Notes: generated by a model from the sequence alone, not told the origin. A stretch of DNA of 64,000 nt from an uncultured Dehalococcoidales bacterium (GCA_905614375.1 CAJQSP010000006.1:1-64000), one strand, 5' to 3'. Counted from the stretch's first letter, positions 52,036-60,665 are shown. Numbers and translations are program-made.

Positions 52036-52932
52036 TTGGCAACTTCTGACGTAAAACCGGGCATTCTTGACCGCCTCGCAGCCGGCGACACGCTGATATT
52101 TGACGGTGCGACCGGAACATACCTGCAGAACAATGGCCTGGAGCCTGGTGGTAGCCCTGAACTGATGAACGACGCTAATCCAGAAGTTATAAAGGGGATG
52201 GCGCAATATTATTTCGATGCCGGTTCTGACATCGTTCTCACTAATACATTCGGGGGCAACAAGTTCATGCTCGATCGCTACGGCGCTGGCGACCGATTGT
52301 TTGAACTCAACCGTTTGGCTGCCGAACACGCACGATCGGTCGCTCCTGAAGGGAAATTCGTAGCCGGTTCGATAGGACCCACTGGTGAATTCATTGAACC
52401 ACTAGGAACGGCGACTGAAGACGAGCTTTACGAAATATTTTCTGAAATGTCGAAAGCGTTCGAGGCCGGTGGTGCCGATGCCGTGATGATCGAAACGCAG
52501 CTTGCTATCGAAGAAGCTGCAATCGCTGTTCGTGCTGCAAAAGAAACAACGGGACTAGTAGTCATGGCGACTATGGTTTTCGATAAAGGACCGCGTGGTT
52601 ATTTCACAATGATGGGCGTGACTCCCGAACAGGCCGTAGAAGGCCTTGAAGAAGCTGGAGCCGATATCGTTGGAACTAACTGCGGAAATGGAATCGAGCG
52701 AATGGTTGAAATAGCAACTCGAATGCGAGCTGCAACCGACAAGTACCTAGTAGTTCAATCAAATGCAGGTCTGCCGATTATCAAAAATGGTGAAACTTGC
52801 TACCTAGAAACCCCAGAGTTCATGGCGAAGCATTACCGAGAATTGGCTAAATTACCAATAAATATCCTTGGTGGATGTTGCGGAACTACTGCCGATCATA
52901 TCCGAGCGCTAGTACAATCTGTCCGAGCGTAA
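52036..52932 (+). CDS. Homocysteine S-methyltransferase-domain protein (MetH N-terminal domain as a separate protein)
   Basis: A 298-residue TIM barrel of the homocysteine methyltransferase family. The three zinc-binding cysteines are C216 (GTNCGNG) and C281-C282 (LGGCCGTTADH), and the N-terminus TLIFDGATGTYLQNNG is the family's first strand. It lacks the folate, corrinoid and activation domains of full-length MetH. Its family transfers a methyl group onto homocysteine to form methionine, either directly from a methyl donor or from a methylcorrinoid. The TTG start at 52036 has GGAGAG six bases upstream. The separate corrinoid protein and reactivase encoded downstream argue that it works with them. 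Confidence 0.9.
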   Translation: MATSDVKPGILDRLAAGDTLIFDGATGTYLQNNGLEPGGSPELMNDANPEVIKGMAQYYFDAGSDIVLTNTFGGNKFMLDRYGAGDRLFELNRLAAEHARSVAPEGKFVAGSIGPTGEFIEPLGTATEDELYEIFSEMSKAFEAGGADAVMIETQLAIEEAAIAVRAAKETTGLVVMATMVFDKGPRGYFTMMGVTPEQAVEGLEEAGADIVGTNCGNGIERMVEIATRMRAATDKYLVVQSNAGLPIIKNGETCYLETPEFMAKHYRELAKLPINILGGCCGTTADHIRALVQSVRA

Positions 52933-52960
52933 CCGAACATCCGTTAGGAAGAGGTCACCG

Positions 52961-53632
52961 ATGCCACCATCGGCACAAAAATCTAGAATTGTTGAACAGA
53001 TAAAAAGTCTGGGTCAATGCATTGAATTAGTTTCAATCGACCCGCACTTCAACGATGTCACTATCGGCCTTTTCATAAAAGATGGTCTGATGACCATCTT
53101 TAGCTACAGCACGATCGATGGAATCGACGCTCGTATCGAGCAAATTCGTGACCGATGTGTTCTACTTGGCGATGTAGAAGCCTTCGAGGGTTCATCCAAT
53201 CAACTTCGCTTGATTTCAGACCTGCAACTCGATCGAGCACTCCGGTTTATGTTCACTGCAGCTGTAGAAAAAGATCCGGCACTTGAACTACCCTCAGGTC
53301 GAATCACCGCTCCTGATACCAAGACCAAGCTAACTTTCGTAATTGATGGCGAACAAGTTGGTGATCAGTACGTCTACACGGTTTCTACCGAAGGTCAGGC
53401 GGAACGACCGGAGAGGCGCGTCATGGCCGCAGTTGGTGGATTCATTCGCTATTCGGGTTGCACACGGGTCGACAAAAACCAATTCTCATTCCCCGATGGC
53501 AAGAGATATGACAACTTCACTCGGCTGATACTTCCGCTAGCTCGGAACGTGAGCGCAGTCGAAGCTCAGCTTGAGCAAGACGAAATGGCCGGCCAAATGA
53601 ACACGCAAACACTTGGGTTCGCTCAGAGTTAA
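52961..53632 (+). CDS. Unknown 223-residue protein of the corrinoid cluster
   Basis: I do not recognise a family. It appears to be soluble alpha/beta, with strands such as CIELVSIDPHFNDVTIGLFI and LMTIFSYSTIDGIDARIEQI and a middle LRLISDLQLDRALRFMFTAA. Its C-terminal half is TKLTFVIDGEQVGDQYVYTVST followed by an RRVMAAVGGFIRYSGCTRV segment. There are two or three scattered cysteines but no clear metal motif. It starts 28 bp after the homocysteine methyltransferase gene and ends 18 bp before the UroD-family gene, with AGAGGT before the ATG, so it belongs to the same transcript and is probably an accessory part of the pathway. Confidence 0.75.
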   Translation: MPPSAQKSRIVEQIKSLGQCIELVSIDPHFNDVTIGLFIKDGLMTIFSYSTIDGIDARIEQIRDRCVLLGDVEAFEGSSNQLRLISDLQLDRALRFMFTAAVEKDPALELPSGRITAPDTKTKLTFVIDGEQVGDQYVYTVSTEGQAERPERRVMAAVGGFIRYSGCTRVDKNQFSFPDGKRYDNFTRLILPLARNVSAVEAQLEQDEMAGQMNTQTLGFAQS

Positions 53633-53650
53633 TCTTCAGGACAAAATCAC

Positions 53651-54694
53651 ATGTCACCCGTAATTGAAAAAATGACCTCCCGAGACCGTGTAATGGCTGC
53701 TCTTGCCGGCGAACCAGTAGACCGTCCACCTGTTTGTACCCCGACTAATGTCGCTACGGTCGAACTGATGGACCTCGTAGACGCACCGTTTCCTGATGCC
53801 AATCGCGATGGTGAAATGAATGCTCGGTTAGCTGCCACCGCTTATACGGAACTTGGCTTCGACACAATCGCTCCTTATTTCTCGATCATTCAGGAATCAT
53901 CGGCTCTCGGATGCGACATGCAGTGGGAACAGAAAGACAATTGGCCTACCGTGAGGATGTCTAATCCGATTTGGAAAGGTTCATCTGATGTAAAAATTCC
54001 CGCAGGATTTCTCGACGACCCAGACACGAAGGCAATTACTGACTCGATCAGCATTCTGAAGCAAGAGTTTGGCGATGAAGTAGCTGTCGTAGGAAAAACT
54101 ATGGGGCCATGGACTCTCGCGTATCACGTGTTTGGTGTTGAACCATTCTTACTCGGAACTGTCGATGACCCAGCCGAAACCATGAAATCGCTGGAAGCTC
54201 TAAAAGAAGTCACAATCTTGTACGGTCAAGCTCAAATTGATGCTGGTGCCGACGTGTTGACCATCCCTGACCATGCCACCGGCGATCTCGTTAGTGGTGA
54301 GTACTACAGGCGATTTCTTATGGAAATGCACCAGGAAATTGAAGAAGAACTTTCGGTTCCATTGATACTTCATATTTGTGGGGCAACAGTCGATCGAATG
54401 CCTTACATCGCCGAGACAGGCATGGCAGCATTCCACTTCGACTCCAAGAATGATCCAGTTGAGTCGATGGCAGCGGTCAACGGAAAAATCCGACTTGTTG
54501 GAAACATCAATAACCCAACAACTCTCTATGCTAGAGGGCCTGAAGAAGTTCGGGCTGAAGTTAATGCCGCACTCGACGCTGGCGTTCAACTCATCGCCCC
54601 TGAATGTGCGATCCCGCTCAAGACCAAATTGGAAAACCTCTTGGAGATACCAGCGGCAATCGGAGATTGGGTTGCCGAACGTGGTCTTAACTAA
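53651..54694 (+). CDS. UroD-fold methyltransferase, MtaA/CmuA family
   Basis: A 347-residue zinc methyltransferase with the uroporphyrinogen decarboxylase fold. Members move methyl groups between a corrinoid protein and a thiol (as MtaA does with coenzyme M) or from a methylated substrate to a corrinoid (as the CmuA domain does with chloromethane). The zinc ligands are visible as H241 and C243 (ILHICGATVD) and C319 (APECAIPLKTK). ERVMAAL-type opening residues (RDRVMAALAGEPVDRPP) and LVGNINNPTTLYARGPEEV also fit. It is not a haem enzyme: the decarboxylase catalytic context is missing. In this cluster it could be the enzyme that brings methyl groups in, since no folate-binding methyltransferase is present. 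Confidence 0.9.
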   Translation: MSPVIEKMTSRDRVMAALAGEPVDRPPVCTPTNVATVELMDLVDAPFPDANRDGEMNARLAATAYTELGFDTIAPYFSIIQESSALGCDMQWEQKDNWPTVRMSNPIWKGSSDVKIPAGFLDDPDTKAITDSISILKQEFGDEVAVVGKTMGPWTLAYHVFGVEPFLLGTVDDPAETMKSLEALKEVTILYGQAQIDAGADVLTIPDHATGDLVSGEYYRRFLMEMHQEIEEELSVPLILHICGATVDRMPYIAETGMAAFHFDSKNDPVESMAAVNGKIRLVGNINNPTTLYARGPEEVRAEVNAALDAGVQLIAPECAIPLKTKLENLLEIPAAIGDWVAERGLN

Positions 54695-54761
54695 GTTCGA
54701 ATCCACCGCTTAAATATATTTAACTCATGTTCCATTGTTCCGATGAGACAATTTGTAGCTA

Positions 54762-54807
54762 GAGCCGGTTTTTTTCACCTCAGTGACATTGAGGCTAATC
54801 CGGACTC
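54762..54807 (+). promoter_or_regulatory. Structured leader before the corrinoid protein gene
   Basis: GAGCCGG pairs with CCGGACTC leaving one bulged A, and inside it CCTCA pairs with TGAGG. A seven-T tract separates the two stems. It occupies the only long gap (149 bp) inside the tightly packed corrinoid cluster, 36 bases before the corrinoid protein start. No B12-riboswitch core was seen. Confidence 0.4.
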
Positions 54808-54843
54808 TTCAAGAACCCTGTACTAAGTACCTAGAGATTATTA

Positions 54844-55593
54844 ATGCCGATTACGCACGAAGGCCTAGCCCGAGAATTCGAGTTCGTATCCCGCCCCGGC
54901 GAACGTAAACATATTTCCGAAGCGATTGACGGTACTGCTCCGATCATGCAGGAGATGGCTTACGCACTTATAACGGGCAACAATGTTGAAGTAGACAGAC
55001 TCACTCAGGAAGCCCTTTCTGAAGGTTTCACAGCTAACCAATTGCTTGACGATGGGCTTCTCAACGGAATGGCGATCGTCGGGGTGAAATTCCGCGACAA
55101 CCTGATATTTGTTCCAGAAGTTTTAGTAGCGGCTCGTGCCATGAAAGCTGGAATGGTTCACATCGAACCAATTCTGTCCGCCTCAGGTGCCGAGCCTGCT
55201 GGAACTATCATCATGGGCACAGTGAAGGGTGACCTTCACGATATCGGCAAAAATCTCTGTATCATGATGCTTCGTGGCGCTGGGTTTGTCGTTCATGACA
55301 TTGGTGTTGACTCATCGGCTGATGATTTTATTGACGCAGCTGAAGAGCACAGTGCTGAAGTGGTTGGAATGTCAGCATTACTTACAACGACGATGCCAAA
55401 CATGGGACGAACCATCGCAACATTTGAAGATATGGGACTTAGAGATGAAGTTCGTATCATGGTTGGCGGAGCCCCTGTAACGCAGGATTTTGCCGATGAA
55501 ATGGGCGCAGATGCCTACGGCGATAATGCCGTCGATGCTGTCGATAAGGCGAAAGAACTTGTTCTGCTACTTGCAGAATTGAAGTCCAGCTAA
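54844..55593 (+). CDS. Corrinoid (B12)-binding methyl carrier protein, MtaC/MtbC/MetH-like
   Basis: A 249-residue protein with a helical cap domain (about 30-110, including ITGNNVEVDRLTQEAL and RDNLIFVPEVLVAARAMKAG) and a Rossmann-like cobalamin-binding domain. The lower-ligand motif D-x-H-x-x-G is D130-L-H132-D-I-G135 in VKGDLHDIGKNL. The later VVGMSALLTTTMPNM and IMVGGAPVTQDFADEMGAD segments cradle the cobalamin tail. It shuttles a methyl group on cobalt between two methyltransferases, here probably the UroD-fold protein and the homocysteine methyltransferase. Confidence 0.95.
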   Translation: MPITHEGLAREFEFVSRPGERKHISEAIDGTAPIMQEMAYALITGNNVEVDRLTQEALSEGFTANQLLDDGLLNGMAIVGVKFRDNLIFVPEVLVAARAMKAGMVHIEPILSASGAEPAGTIIMGTVKGDLHDIGKNLCIMMLRGAGFVVHDIGVDSSADDFIDAAEEHSAEVVGMSALLTTTMPNMGRTIATFEDMGLRDEVRIMVGGAPVTQDFADEMGADAYGDNAVDAVDKAKELVLLLAELKSS

Positions 55594-55630
55594 CCCAAAC
55601 GGTTGTACTGGTAACACAATGGTATGTTCA

Positions 55631-55897
55631 ATGTCTGAAGAACAGGCCCGTAACAATAATTCTAACGTCGATTCCGAAAAAGCGCGTGCCAGCCTAGATC
55701 GTCTTTACGATATTTACAAAGACATAGCGTCTACTGCGGATGAAGTGATGCAGACCAGGTGTCCTTACAAAGACGCTGCAAGTCGGTGTACCGCTAAATT
55801 TGGCTGTCGAAACCAGTTCTTCACAAGCGATCCTACTAGCCTGCCCGCTTGCTCTGGTAGCGATCAGATCGACTATCGAGAAGCCTGGGATCAGTAA
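55631..55897 (+). CDS. Small cysteine-rich protein of the corrinoid cluster, 88 residues
   Basis: Unrecognised small acidic protein. An N-terminal helix (ARASLDRLYDIYKDIASTADEVMQ) is followed by a Cys segment, RCPYKDAASRCTAKFGCRNQFF, and one more cysteine in LPACSGSDQIDYR. Four cysteines in this pattern suggest a metal site or iron-sulfur cluster. The start is placed at ATG 55631 (MSEEQARN); ATG 55619 in the same frame adds four residues. It is located between the corrinoid protein and the corrinoid reactivase, both redox-sensitive parts, so an electron-transfer or metal-protection role is a reasonable guess only. Confidence 0.65.
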   Translation: MSEEQARNNNSNVDSEKARASLDRLYDIYKDIASTADEVMQTRCPYKDAASRCTAKFGCRNQFFTSDPTSLPACSGSDQIDYREAWDQ

Positions 55898-55997
55898 CGC
55901 GATCACACGCTATTCAATACACACGGTTACTAAAACGTCTGGGGAAGTCCAGATTTGAGATTGTTCTAACCATTTTTGATTCTGAGACCGATAACCC

Positions 55998-57629
55998 TTG
56001 AGTCCCGTATTTTTAAACTCAAAAGAACTTGATGCGAAGAAAGATGATTCGCTTTTCGACTTCGCTGACGCACTTTCTGTACGAGTACCGACTTCTTGCG
56101 GTCGTACGGGAGAGTGTCACGAGTGCATCGTTGAAGTTCGCAAGGGCGCTGATGCTCTCTCACCGCCGACGGAAGAGGAAAAGTTCCTCAGGGGAAATTA
56201 TCGACTAGCATGCCAGGCTTGCGTAGTCGACACCGAAATTGACATCGATTTTTCAGTTCTTCGTCGGCAACCAAGAATTCTCACAGCCGGAACCAAGCGG
56301 AAGATCAAACTACACCCGGCTTATGTTCGAGTAGACGACAACGTTGTGTTTAGCGGTCCTGATTACCTTACCGTGGTCGATACGTACCGCGGTGCCATCT
56401 ACGGCATTGCAGCCGACCTCGGGACGACAACAGTCGTCCTCAATCTCGTAAACCTCGAATCAGGTGAAACTGAGTACACCGCGTCATTTGAGAATCCCCA
56501 GCGATTCGGCGGCAGCGACGTCATGAACCGCATCTCATACGATGGCGGCGTTGACTCAGGTGAACTTCGAGCCGTCATGGTCTCTTCGATCAACTTCGAA
56601 ATTGGCGAGATGGTGCGAACGTTGAAGATCCGAAGACGTCAGATTTTCGAATTCGTTGCGGTTGGCAATACGACCATGCGTGATCTGTTTTTTGGGCTCG
56701 ACGTTCAAAGCATAGGAACCCGACCCTACAAATCGATCATAGAAGACGAATTTCGTGAATCAAAGCGCACCACGACCGCATTGACCACGACTGCAGCCGA
56801 ACTCGAACTCAGAATTCATCCGAAAGCTACTGTCTACGGCGGTCCGCTGATCGCCTCTCACCTCGGAGCCGACACTGCTGCAGATTTGTTGGCACTCGGA
56901 ATAGAAGATCAAATAGAACCGATAATACTCGTCGATGTAGGAACCAACACTGAAGTAGTCATTGGCAATCGTGATCGGCTACTTGCCGCGTCCTGCCCTG
57001 CCGGACCCGCCTTCGAAGGCGGCGAAGTTACTTACGGCATGCCTGGATACGATGGTGCTGTTGAAAAAGTAGTAATCGATGACAGGGGCGTTGCTTATTC
57101 AAGCGCAATAGGCGAAGTCGAACCGATAGGAATTTGTGGTTCGGGTCTAATCGATCTAATTGCGGAGTTACGCCGAACGAACATGATGGACGAATTGGGT
57201 AGATTCACTGATGGATCAGGCGAGTACGAATTCTCCTCAACGAACAATCTAACTCTCTCTAGAGCCGACATTTCTGCACTCGCACAAGCCAAGGCTGCAA
57301 ATTACTGTGGGCAGGCAATTGTTCTGCGGGAATACGGTCTTCCAATCGAGAAATTCGAAAAGCTTTACCTTGCTGGCGGATTTGCCAACTACGTCGACGA
57401 AACAAACGCTATCGATATTGGATTCATAGCGAATATGCCTCTCGATAAAGTCGAAAAGGTCGGTAATACCTCGCTTGAAGGTGCTGTAATCATGCTGCTT
57501 TCTACCATAAAAAGGGAAGAGATCGAAAAGCTCACATCGACGGTTGAACATGTTGAACTTGAAACTGCTCCCGACTTCTTCGAATTTTTCGTAGAAGGCT
57601 GTATGTTCAAGCCGATGGAATCGATTTAG
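55998..57629 (+). CDS. Corrinoid reductive activase: 2Fe-2S ferredoxin plus ASKHA ATPase domain (RACE/RamA-like, DUF4445)
   Basis: A 543-residue protein. Residues 1-90 form a 2Fe-2S ferredoxin domain with cysteines C34, C40, C43 and C72. A linker follows, then an ASKHA ATPase domain starting YGIAADLGTTTVVLNLVNL near residue 134, with VAVGNTTMRDLFFG, LVDVGTNTEVVIG, PAGPAFEGGEVTYGMPG, ICGSGLIDLIAELRR and LAGGFANYVDETNAI as its nucleotide-binding and hinge segments. Such proteins use ATP to drive reduction of accidentally oxidised cob(II)alamin back to Co(I) on partner corrinoid proteins. This is the role of the SAM-binding domain in ordinary MetH. The TTG start is 100 bp after the small cysteine gene, and the gene closes the cluster. 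Confidence 0.93.
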   Translation: MSPVFLNSKELDAKKDDSLFDFADALSVRVPTSCGRTGECHECIVEVRKGADALSPPTEEEKFLRGNYRLACQACVVDTEIDIDFSVLRRQPRILTAGTKRKIKLHPAYVRVDDNVVFSGPDYLTVVDTYRGAIYGIAADLGTTTVVLNLVNLESGETEYTASFENPQRFGGSDVMNRISYDGGVDSGELRAVMVSSINFEIGEMVRTLKIRRRQIFEFVAVGNTTMRDLFFGLDVQSIGTRPYKSIIEDEFRESKRTTTALTTTAAELELRIHPKATVYGGPLIASHLGADTAADLLALGIEDQIEPIILVDVGTNTEVVIGNRDRLLAASCPAGPAFEGGEVTYGMPGYDGAVEKVVIDDRGVAYSSAIGEVEPIGICGSGLIDLIAELRRTNMMDELGRFTDGSGEYEFSSTNNLTLSRADISALAQAKAANYCGQAIVLREYGLPIEKFEKLYLAGGFANYVDETNAIDIGFIANMPLDKVEKVGNTSLEGAVIMLLSTIKREEIEKLTSTVEHVELETAPDFFEFFVEGCMFKPMESI

Positions 57630-57678
57630 CGAACGCGGTGCTGAGTATCACTCGTCCGAATCGCAGAGACGCGTAGCG

Positions 57679-57717
57679 ATCAAAGGTTTATTCGTAAATC
57701 TTTGATGTTCTGAATTT
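57679..57717 (+). terminator. Likely terminator of the corrinoid cluster
   Basis: ATCAAAG and CTTTGAT with TTTA/TAAA inside close on a TTCG tetraloop, giving about twelve pairs, and an ATTTTT tract follows seven bases later. The stem is AT-rich, so efficiency is uncertain. Confidence 0.55.
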
Positions 57718-57810
57718 TTGTAGTTCAGTGACCCGACTTTATGTGACATTCGGTCGATTCATAGGTTTTGGGTCGATTCTGCAAGAAAACGGTCTGTATC
57801 ATGCTACGCC

Positions 57811-58797
57811 ATGACTACAAAAGTACTTATTACCGACTACGTATGGCCTTCGACCGATCCTGAACGTGAAGTTCTGGAGGCTGCAGGCGTTGAGCTAGTG
57901 ATCGCTCCCGACACATTGGAAACGACATTGGTGGAGCTTGCTAAAGACGTCGACGCAATAATGTTTTGCTTCGCTCAGGTAACTGCCAAAGTTCTTGAAT
58001 CAGCAACAAACTGCAAGATCGCCGCTCGCTATGGCATCGGCGTCGACAATGTTGATATCGCGAAAGCAACCGAACTCGGGATAGTAGTCACCAACGTTCC
58101 CGACTACTGCATGGACGAGGTAACCGATCATGCATTGGGGATGATCCTAGCACTGAACCGACGACTCGTTCCACACACCAATGCTGTAGTAGGCGATGGC
58201 TGGAATGATGTCGCTCTAAACCAGCCGATGCACCGAACTCGTGGTGCCATGCTAGGAATTGTTGGTTACGGGCGTATTGGTCGATCTCTGGCAGCTAAGG
58301 CAGTCGGATTCGGGATGAACATTCTCGCCTACGATCCTTTGATCGAAATTGGCTCAGAAATCGACGGAACATCCGTTGTTTCGCTGGATGAACTACTAGC
58401 CAAATCCGATTTCATTTCACTTCACGTTCCGTTGATTCCGTCAACCCAGAACATGATCTCTGCTCCCCAGCTCGCAAAAATGAAACCGGGGTCAATAATC
58501 GTCAACTGCGCTCGAGGTGGTCTCATCGATGAAGATGCACTTGCTCAGTCACTTGCATCAGGTCACACCGCTGGCGCCGGACTAGATGTGGTCGAGCCAA
58601 CTCCGCCAGATCCAACGAGCGATCTTCTTCAACAGGAAAACGTAATCATCACGCCGCACACAGCATTTTTTTCACAGGCATCGACTCTTGAACTCGAACA
58701 ACGCACGGCACAAGAAGTCGTTCGTGTACTCAACGGGAAGAAACCAGAAAATCTGATTAACCCCGATGTACTCGCAAAAGCTCGTTCGGGGATTTAA
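57811..58797 (+). CDS. C-terminal-binding-protein-like D-2-hydroxyacid dehydrogenase
   Basis: A 328-residue NAD-dependent dehydrogenase of the PGDH superfamily. IAARYGIGVDNVDIAKATELG and VVTNVPDYCMDEVTDHALGMIL belong to the CtBP-like branch. The coenzyme fingerprint is LGIVGYGRIGRSLAAKA. Catalytic Arg, acid and His are in IVNCARGGLIDEDAL, GAGLDVVEPTPPDP and VIITPHTAFFSQAS. It reduces a 2-keto acid or oxidises a D-hydroxy acid, substrate unknown. It follows the corrinoid cluster across a 181-bp gap with a terminator, so is probably independent. Confidence 0.88.
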   Translation: MTTKVLITDYVWPSTDPEREVLEAAGVELVIAPDTLETTLVELAKDVDAIMFCFAQVTAKVLESATNCKIAARYGIGVDNVDIAKATELGIVVTNVPDYCMDEVTDHALGMILALNRRLVPHTNAVVGDGWNDVALNQPMHRTRGAMLGIVGYGRIGRSLAAKAVGFGMNILAYDPLIEIGSEIDGTSVVSLDELLAKSDFISLHVPLIPSTQNMISAPQLAKMKPGSIIVNCARGGLIDEDALAQSLASGHTAGAGLDVVEPTPPDPTSDLLQQENVIITPHTAFFSQASTLELEQRTAQEVVRVLNGKKPENLINPDVLAKARSGI

Positions 58798-59126
58798 ATC
58801 CAACTAGCTAATTGTCGTTCGTAGGTCTTTGGCATGATCGATTGCTGAGTCAATCTGCGTACTCTCAACCGAAGCGGAAACGCAGACTTTGAAGACGCAT
58901 CTGCGAGCCAAAATTAGACTCTCAACGTCATCGCAAAGAAAATAGTTGAGCAGCGAACGCGTATTCACTATTAGAGGTTCTCTGTTGCTAGAATCGCTGC
59001 CGGCGGCGATTTCCATTGTGATTCTAGGCTCTGCGTTTAGGATCTCAACTCCAAATCAATATTTAAACGCTGGTTCACCGGTGAGAGAACTGAACCGTGA
59101 GCCCTCAATAACAAAGAAATACACTC
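58798..59126. other. Intergenic stretch without a recognised gene
   Basis: About 330 bp between the dehydrogenase and the TIM-barrel gene. Open frames of 60-80 codons occur on both strands but overlap each other, lack ribosome sites and match nothing I know. It may hold the promoter for the downstream gene; no tRNA fold or repeat was seen. Confidence 0.5.
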
Positions 59127-59960
59127 GTGACATTCACTCTTGGCTATTCAACATACGCACTTCCGATGGTGGATCCATTTGAAGCTGTACGAATGATCAA
59201 AGACGTTGGCTACAATGCGTTGGAAATATGTGCGGCTGACGGCTGGCCATCTTCTCCAATTGATTTTTCAGCGAATCAGCAAAATGATCTCGCAAAGCTG
59301 TCGAATGATCTCGGGTTTAAATCGCCAATAATGTTTGCATTGATTGACGTGTGCGCACCTCATGCCGATCGAATGCCCATGTTCGAACTAACAAAGAAAA
59401 AGTTCGACATGGCACAACGATTGCACTACGACGATTCACCGATCCTCATCACAACAACGCCCGGTCACTCAGCACCACCGTGGGAATCAGGGAAAGAACA
59501 GATTCGTGATGCATTCTTGACCCTCGCTGATATTGCAGCCGAAAACGACATCATCATTGCGATAGAAGCACACGCTGGTACCGATTTCGAGACTCCCGAA
59601 AAAGCCGTATGGATGATGGAACAAACTCAACATCCTAACTTGAAGCTCGATCTGGATATTTCTCACTTCATAGTCGAAGGAGCTGAGTTGGTTCGCAGTA
59701 TCAATCTAACAGCCGAACATTCAGCGATGGTTCATATAAAAGACGGCAAAAAAGTCGACGGACAGATTAAGTTCTGCCTGCCCGGAGATGGTGAAATCGA
59801 TATCCCTCAGTTCATGACCGCTTTGCGTTCAAATGGACTTGAGAATCTACCTGTGTTCGCTGAGGTTAGCCAGATGCAGTCGAGAGAAGCCGGTTATCAA
59901 CCTAGAGCAGTAGCTGAATTCTGCTATAACGCCCTCGATAATGCTCGTAAAGCAATCTAG
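59127..59960 (+). CDS. Sugar phosphate isomerase/epimerase-like protein (xylose isomerase-type TIM barrel)
   Basis: A 277-residue TIM barrel of the AP endonuclease-2/xylose isomerase-like superfamily, whose members isomerise or epimerise sugars, hydrolyse or dehydrate inositols. Strands and metal-site residues follow the family: TLGYSTYALPMVDPFEAVRMIKDVGYNALEIC, IIIAIEAHAGTDFETP with its metal-binding glutamate, LKLDLDISHFIVEG with Asp and His, MVHIKDG with His, and PVFAEVSQMQSREAGY with the last glutamate. The start is GTG 59127. The substrate is unknown; a polyol or keto sugar is likely. Confidence 0.85.
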   Translation: MTFTLGYSTYALPMVDPFEAVRMIKDVGYNALEICAADGWPSSPIDFSANQQNDLAKLSNDLGFKSPIMFALIDVCAPHADRMPMFELTKKKFDMAQRLHYDDSPILITTTPGHSAPPWESGKEQIRDAFLTLADIAAENDIIIAIEAHAGTDFETPEKAVWMMEQTQHPNLKLDLDISHFIVEGAELVRSINLTAEHSAMVHIKDGKKVDGQIKFCLPGDGEIDIPQFMTALRSNGLENLPVFAEVSQMQSREAGYQPRAVAEFCYNALDNARKAI

Positions 59961-60013
59961 TAATCTTCTCACGACCAATGTCGGAACGATTGTCGAAGAA
60001 TAGCTAACACCAA

Positions 60014-60439
60014 ATGGCAAAAATCAAAATCAACACAATCAATCATCAGTCGATGCCTATACGGGACCGTAGCAGAGCACTAAGTTTCTGGAAAGATTTA
60101 TTGGGACTGGAGATAATTCCAGCTCAGGAATCTGGAGACGGTCTTATTTGGATGCAGGCGGATGATGGCACGATGATCCACCTTGTACAACGACCGCCTG
60201 ACGATACGCCCAATATCCACACTGCTTTTGAAGTGGATGATTTTGACGAGGCACTAGAAGCCATGACCGCTGCCGGTTACGAGATCATCAAAGGTCCGAT
60301 CGAGCGAGCCGATGGTCAACGTGCGTTCTATGTATACGATCCGGAAGGCAATCGGCTCGAGTTTGCAACGAAGTCAGGCATCAAGCCATCAAACCGAGTA
60401 GTCGACGAAATGGGACACAGCAGCGATGGTGAAGAATAA
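60014..60439 (+). CDS. VOC-superfamily protein (glyoxalase/dioxygenase fold)
   Basis: A 141-residue vicinal-oxygen-chelate protein with the two beta-alpha-beta-beta-beta modules: NHQSMPIRDRSRALSFWKDLLGLEII in the first and IHTAFEVDDFDEALEAMTAAGYEIIKGP in the second, ending YVYDPEGNRLEFATK. The metal ligands would be H12 region, H in DGTMIHLVQ, H in NIHTAFE and E in NRLEFA. Function ranges from glyoxalase I to epimerase, extradiol dioxygenase or resistance protein. It follows the TIM-barrel gene by 53 bp and may be co-transcribed. Confidence 0.85.
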   Translation: MAKIKINTINHQSMPIRDRSRALSFWKDLLGLEIIPAQESGDGLIWMQADDGTMIHLVQRPPDDTPNIHTAFEVDDFDEALEAMTAAGYEIIKGPIERADGQRAFYVYDPEGNRLEFATKSGIKPSNRVVDEMGHSSDGEE

Positions 60440-60590
60440 TTCGATCTATAAACATGTTTAGCGGAATCGATTTGCTTGTGCTCGCCCGTTAGTTGTCTTG
60501 ATATACGTTGCTGAACCGACGGGCAAGTCGTAATCTTATTGGGTGCTCAGTTGGGAAATGTTCCACACATGGCGCAATCGAACGCATCGT

Positions 60591-60665
60591 GCCAACGTAG
60601 CTCAGTGGTAGAGCAGCTCATTCGTAATGAGCAGGTCGGAAGTTCAATCCTTCTCGTTGGCTCCA
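60591..60665 (+). tRNA. tRNA-Thr (anticodon CGU)
   Basis: A complete cloverleaf. Acceptor GCCAACG pairs with CGTTGGC and D stem GCTC with GAGC. Anticodon stem GCTCA pairs with TGAGC around loop TTCGTAA (anticodon CGT). T stem GGAAG pairs with CTTCT (one wobble) around TTCAATC. The CCA end is encoded. It reads ACG threonine codons and is followed directly by a terminator. Confidence 0.97.
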
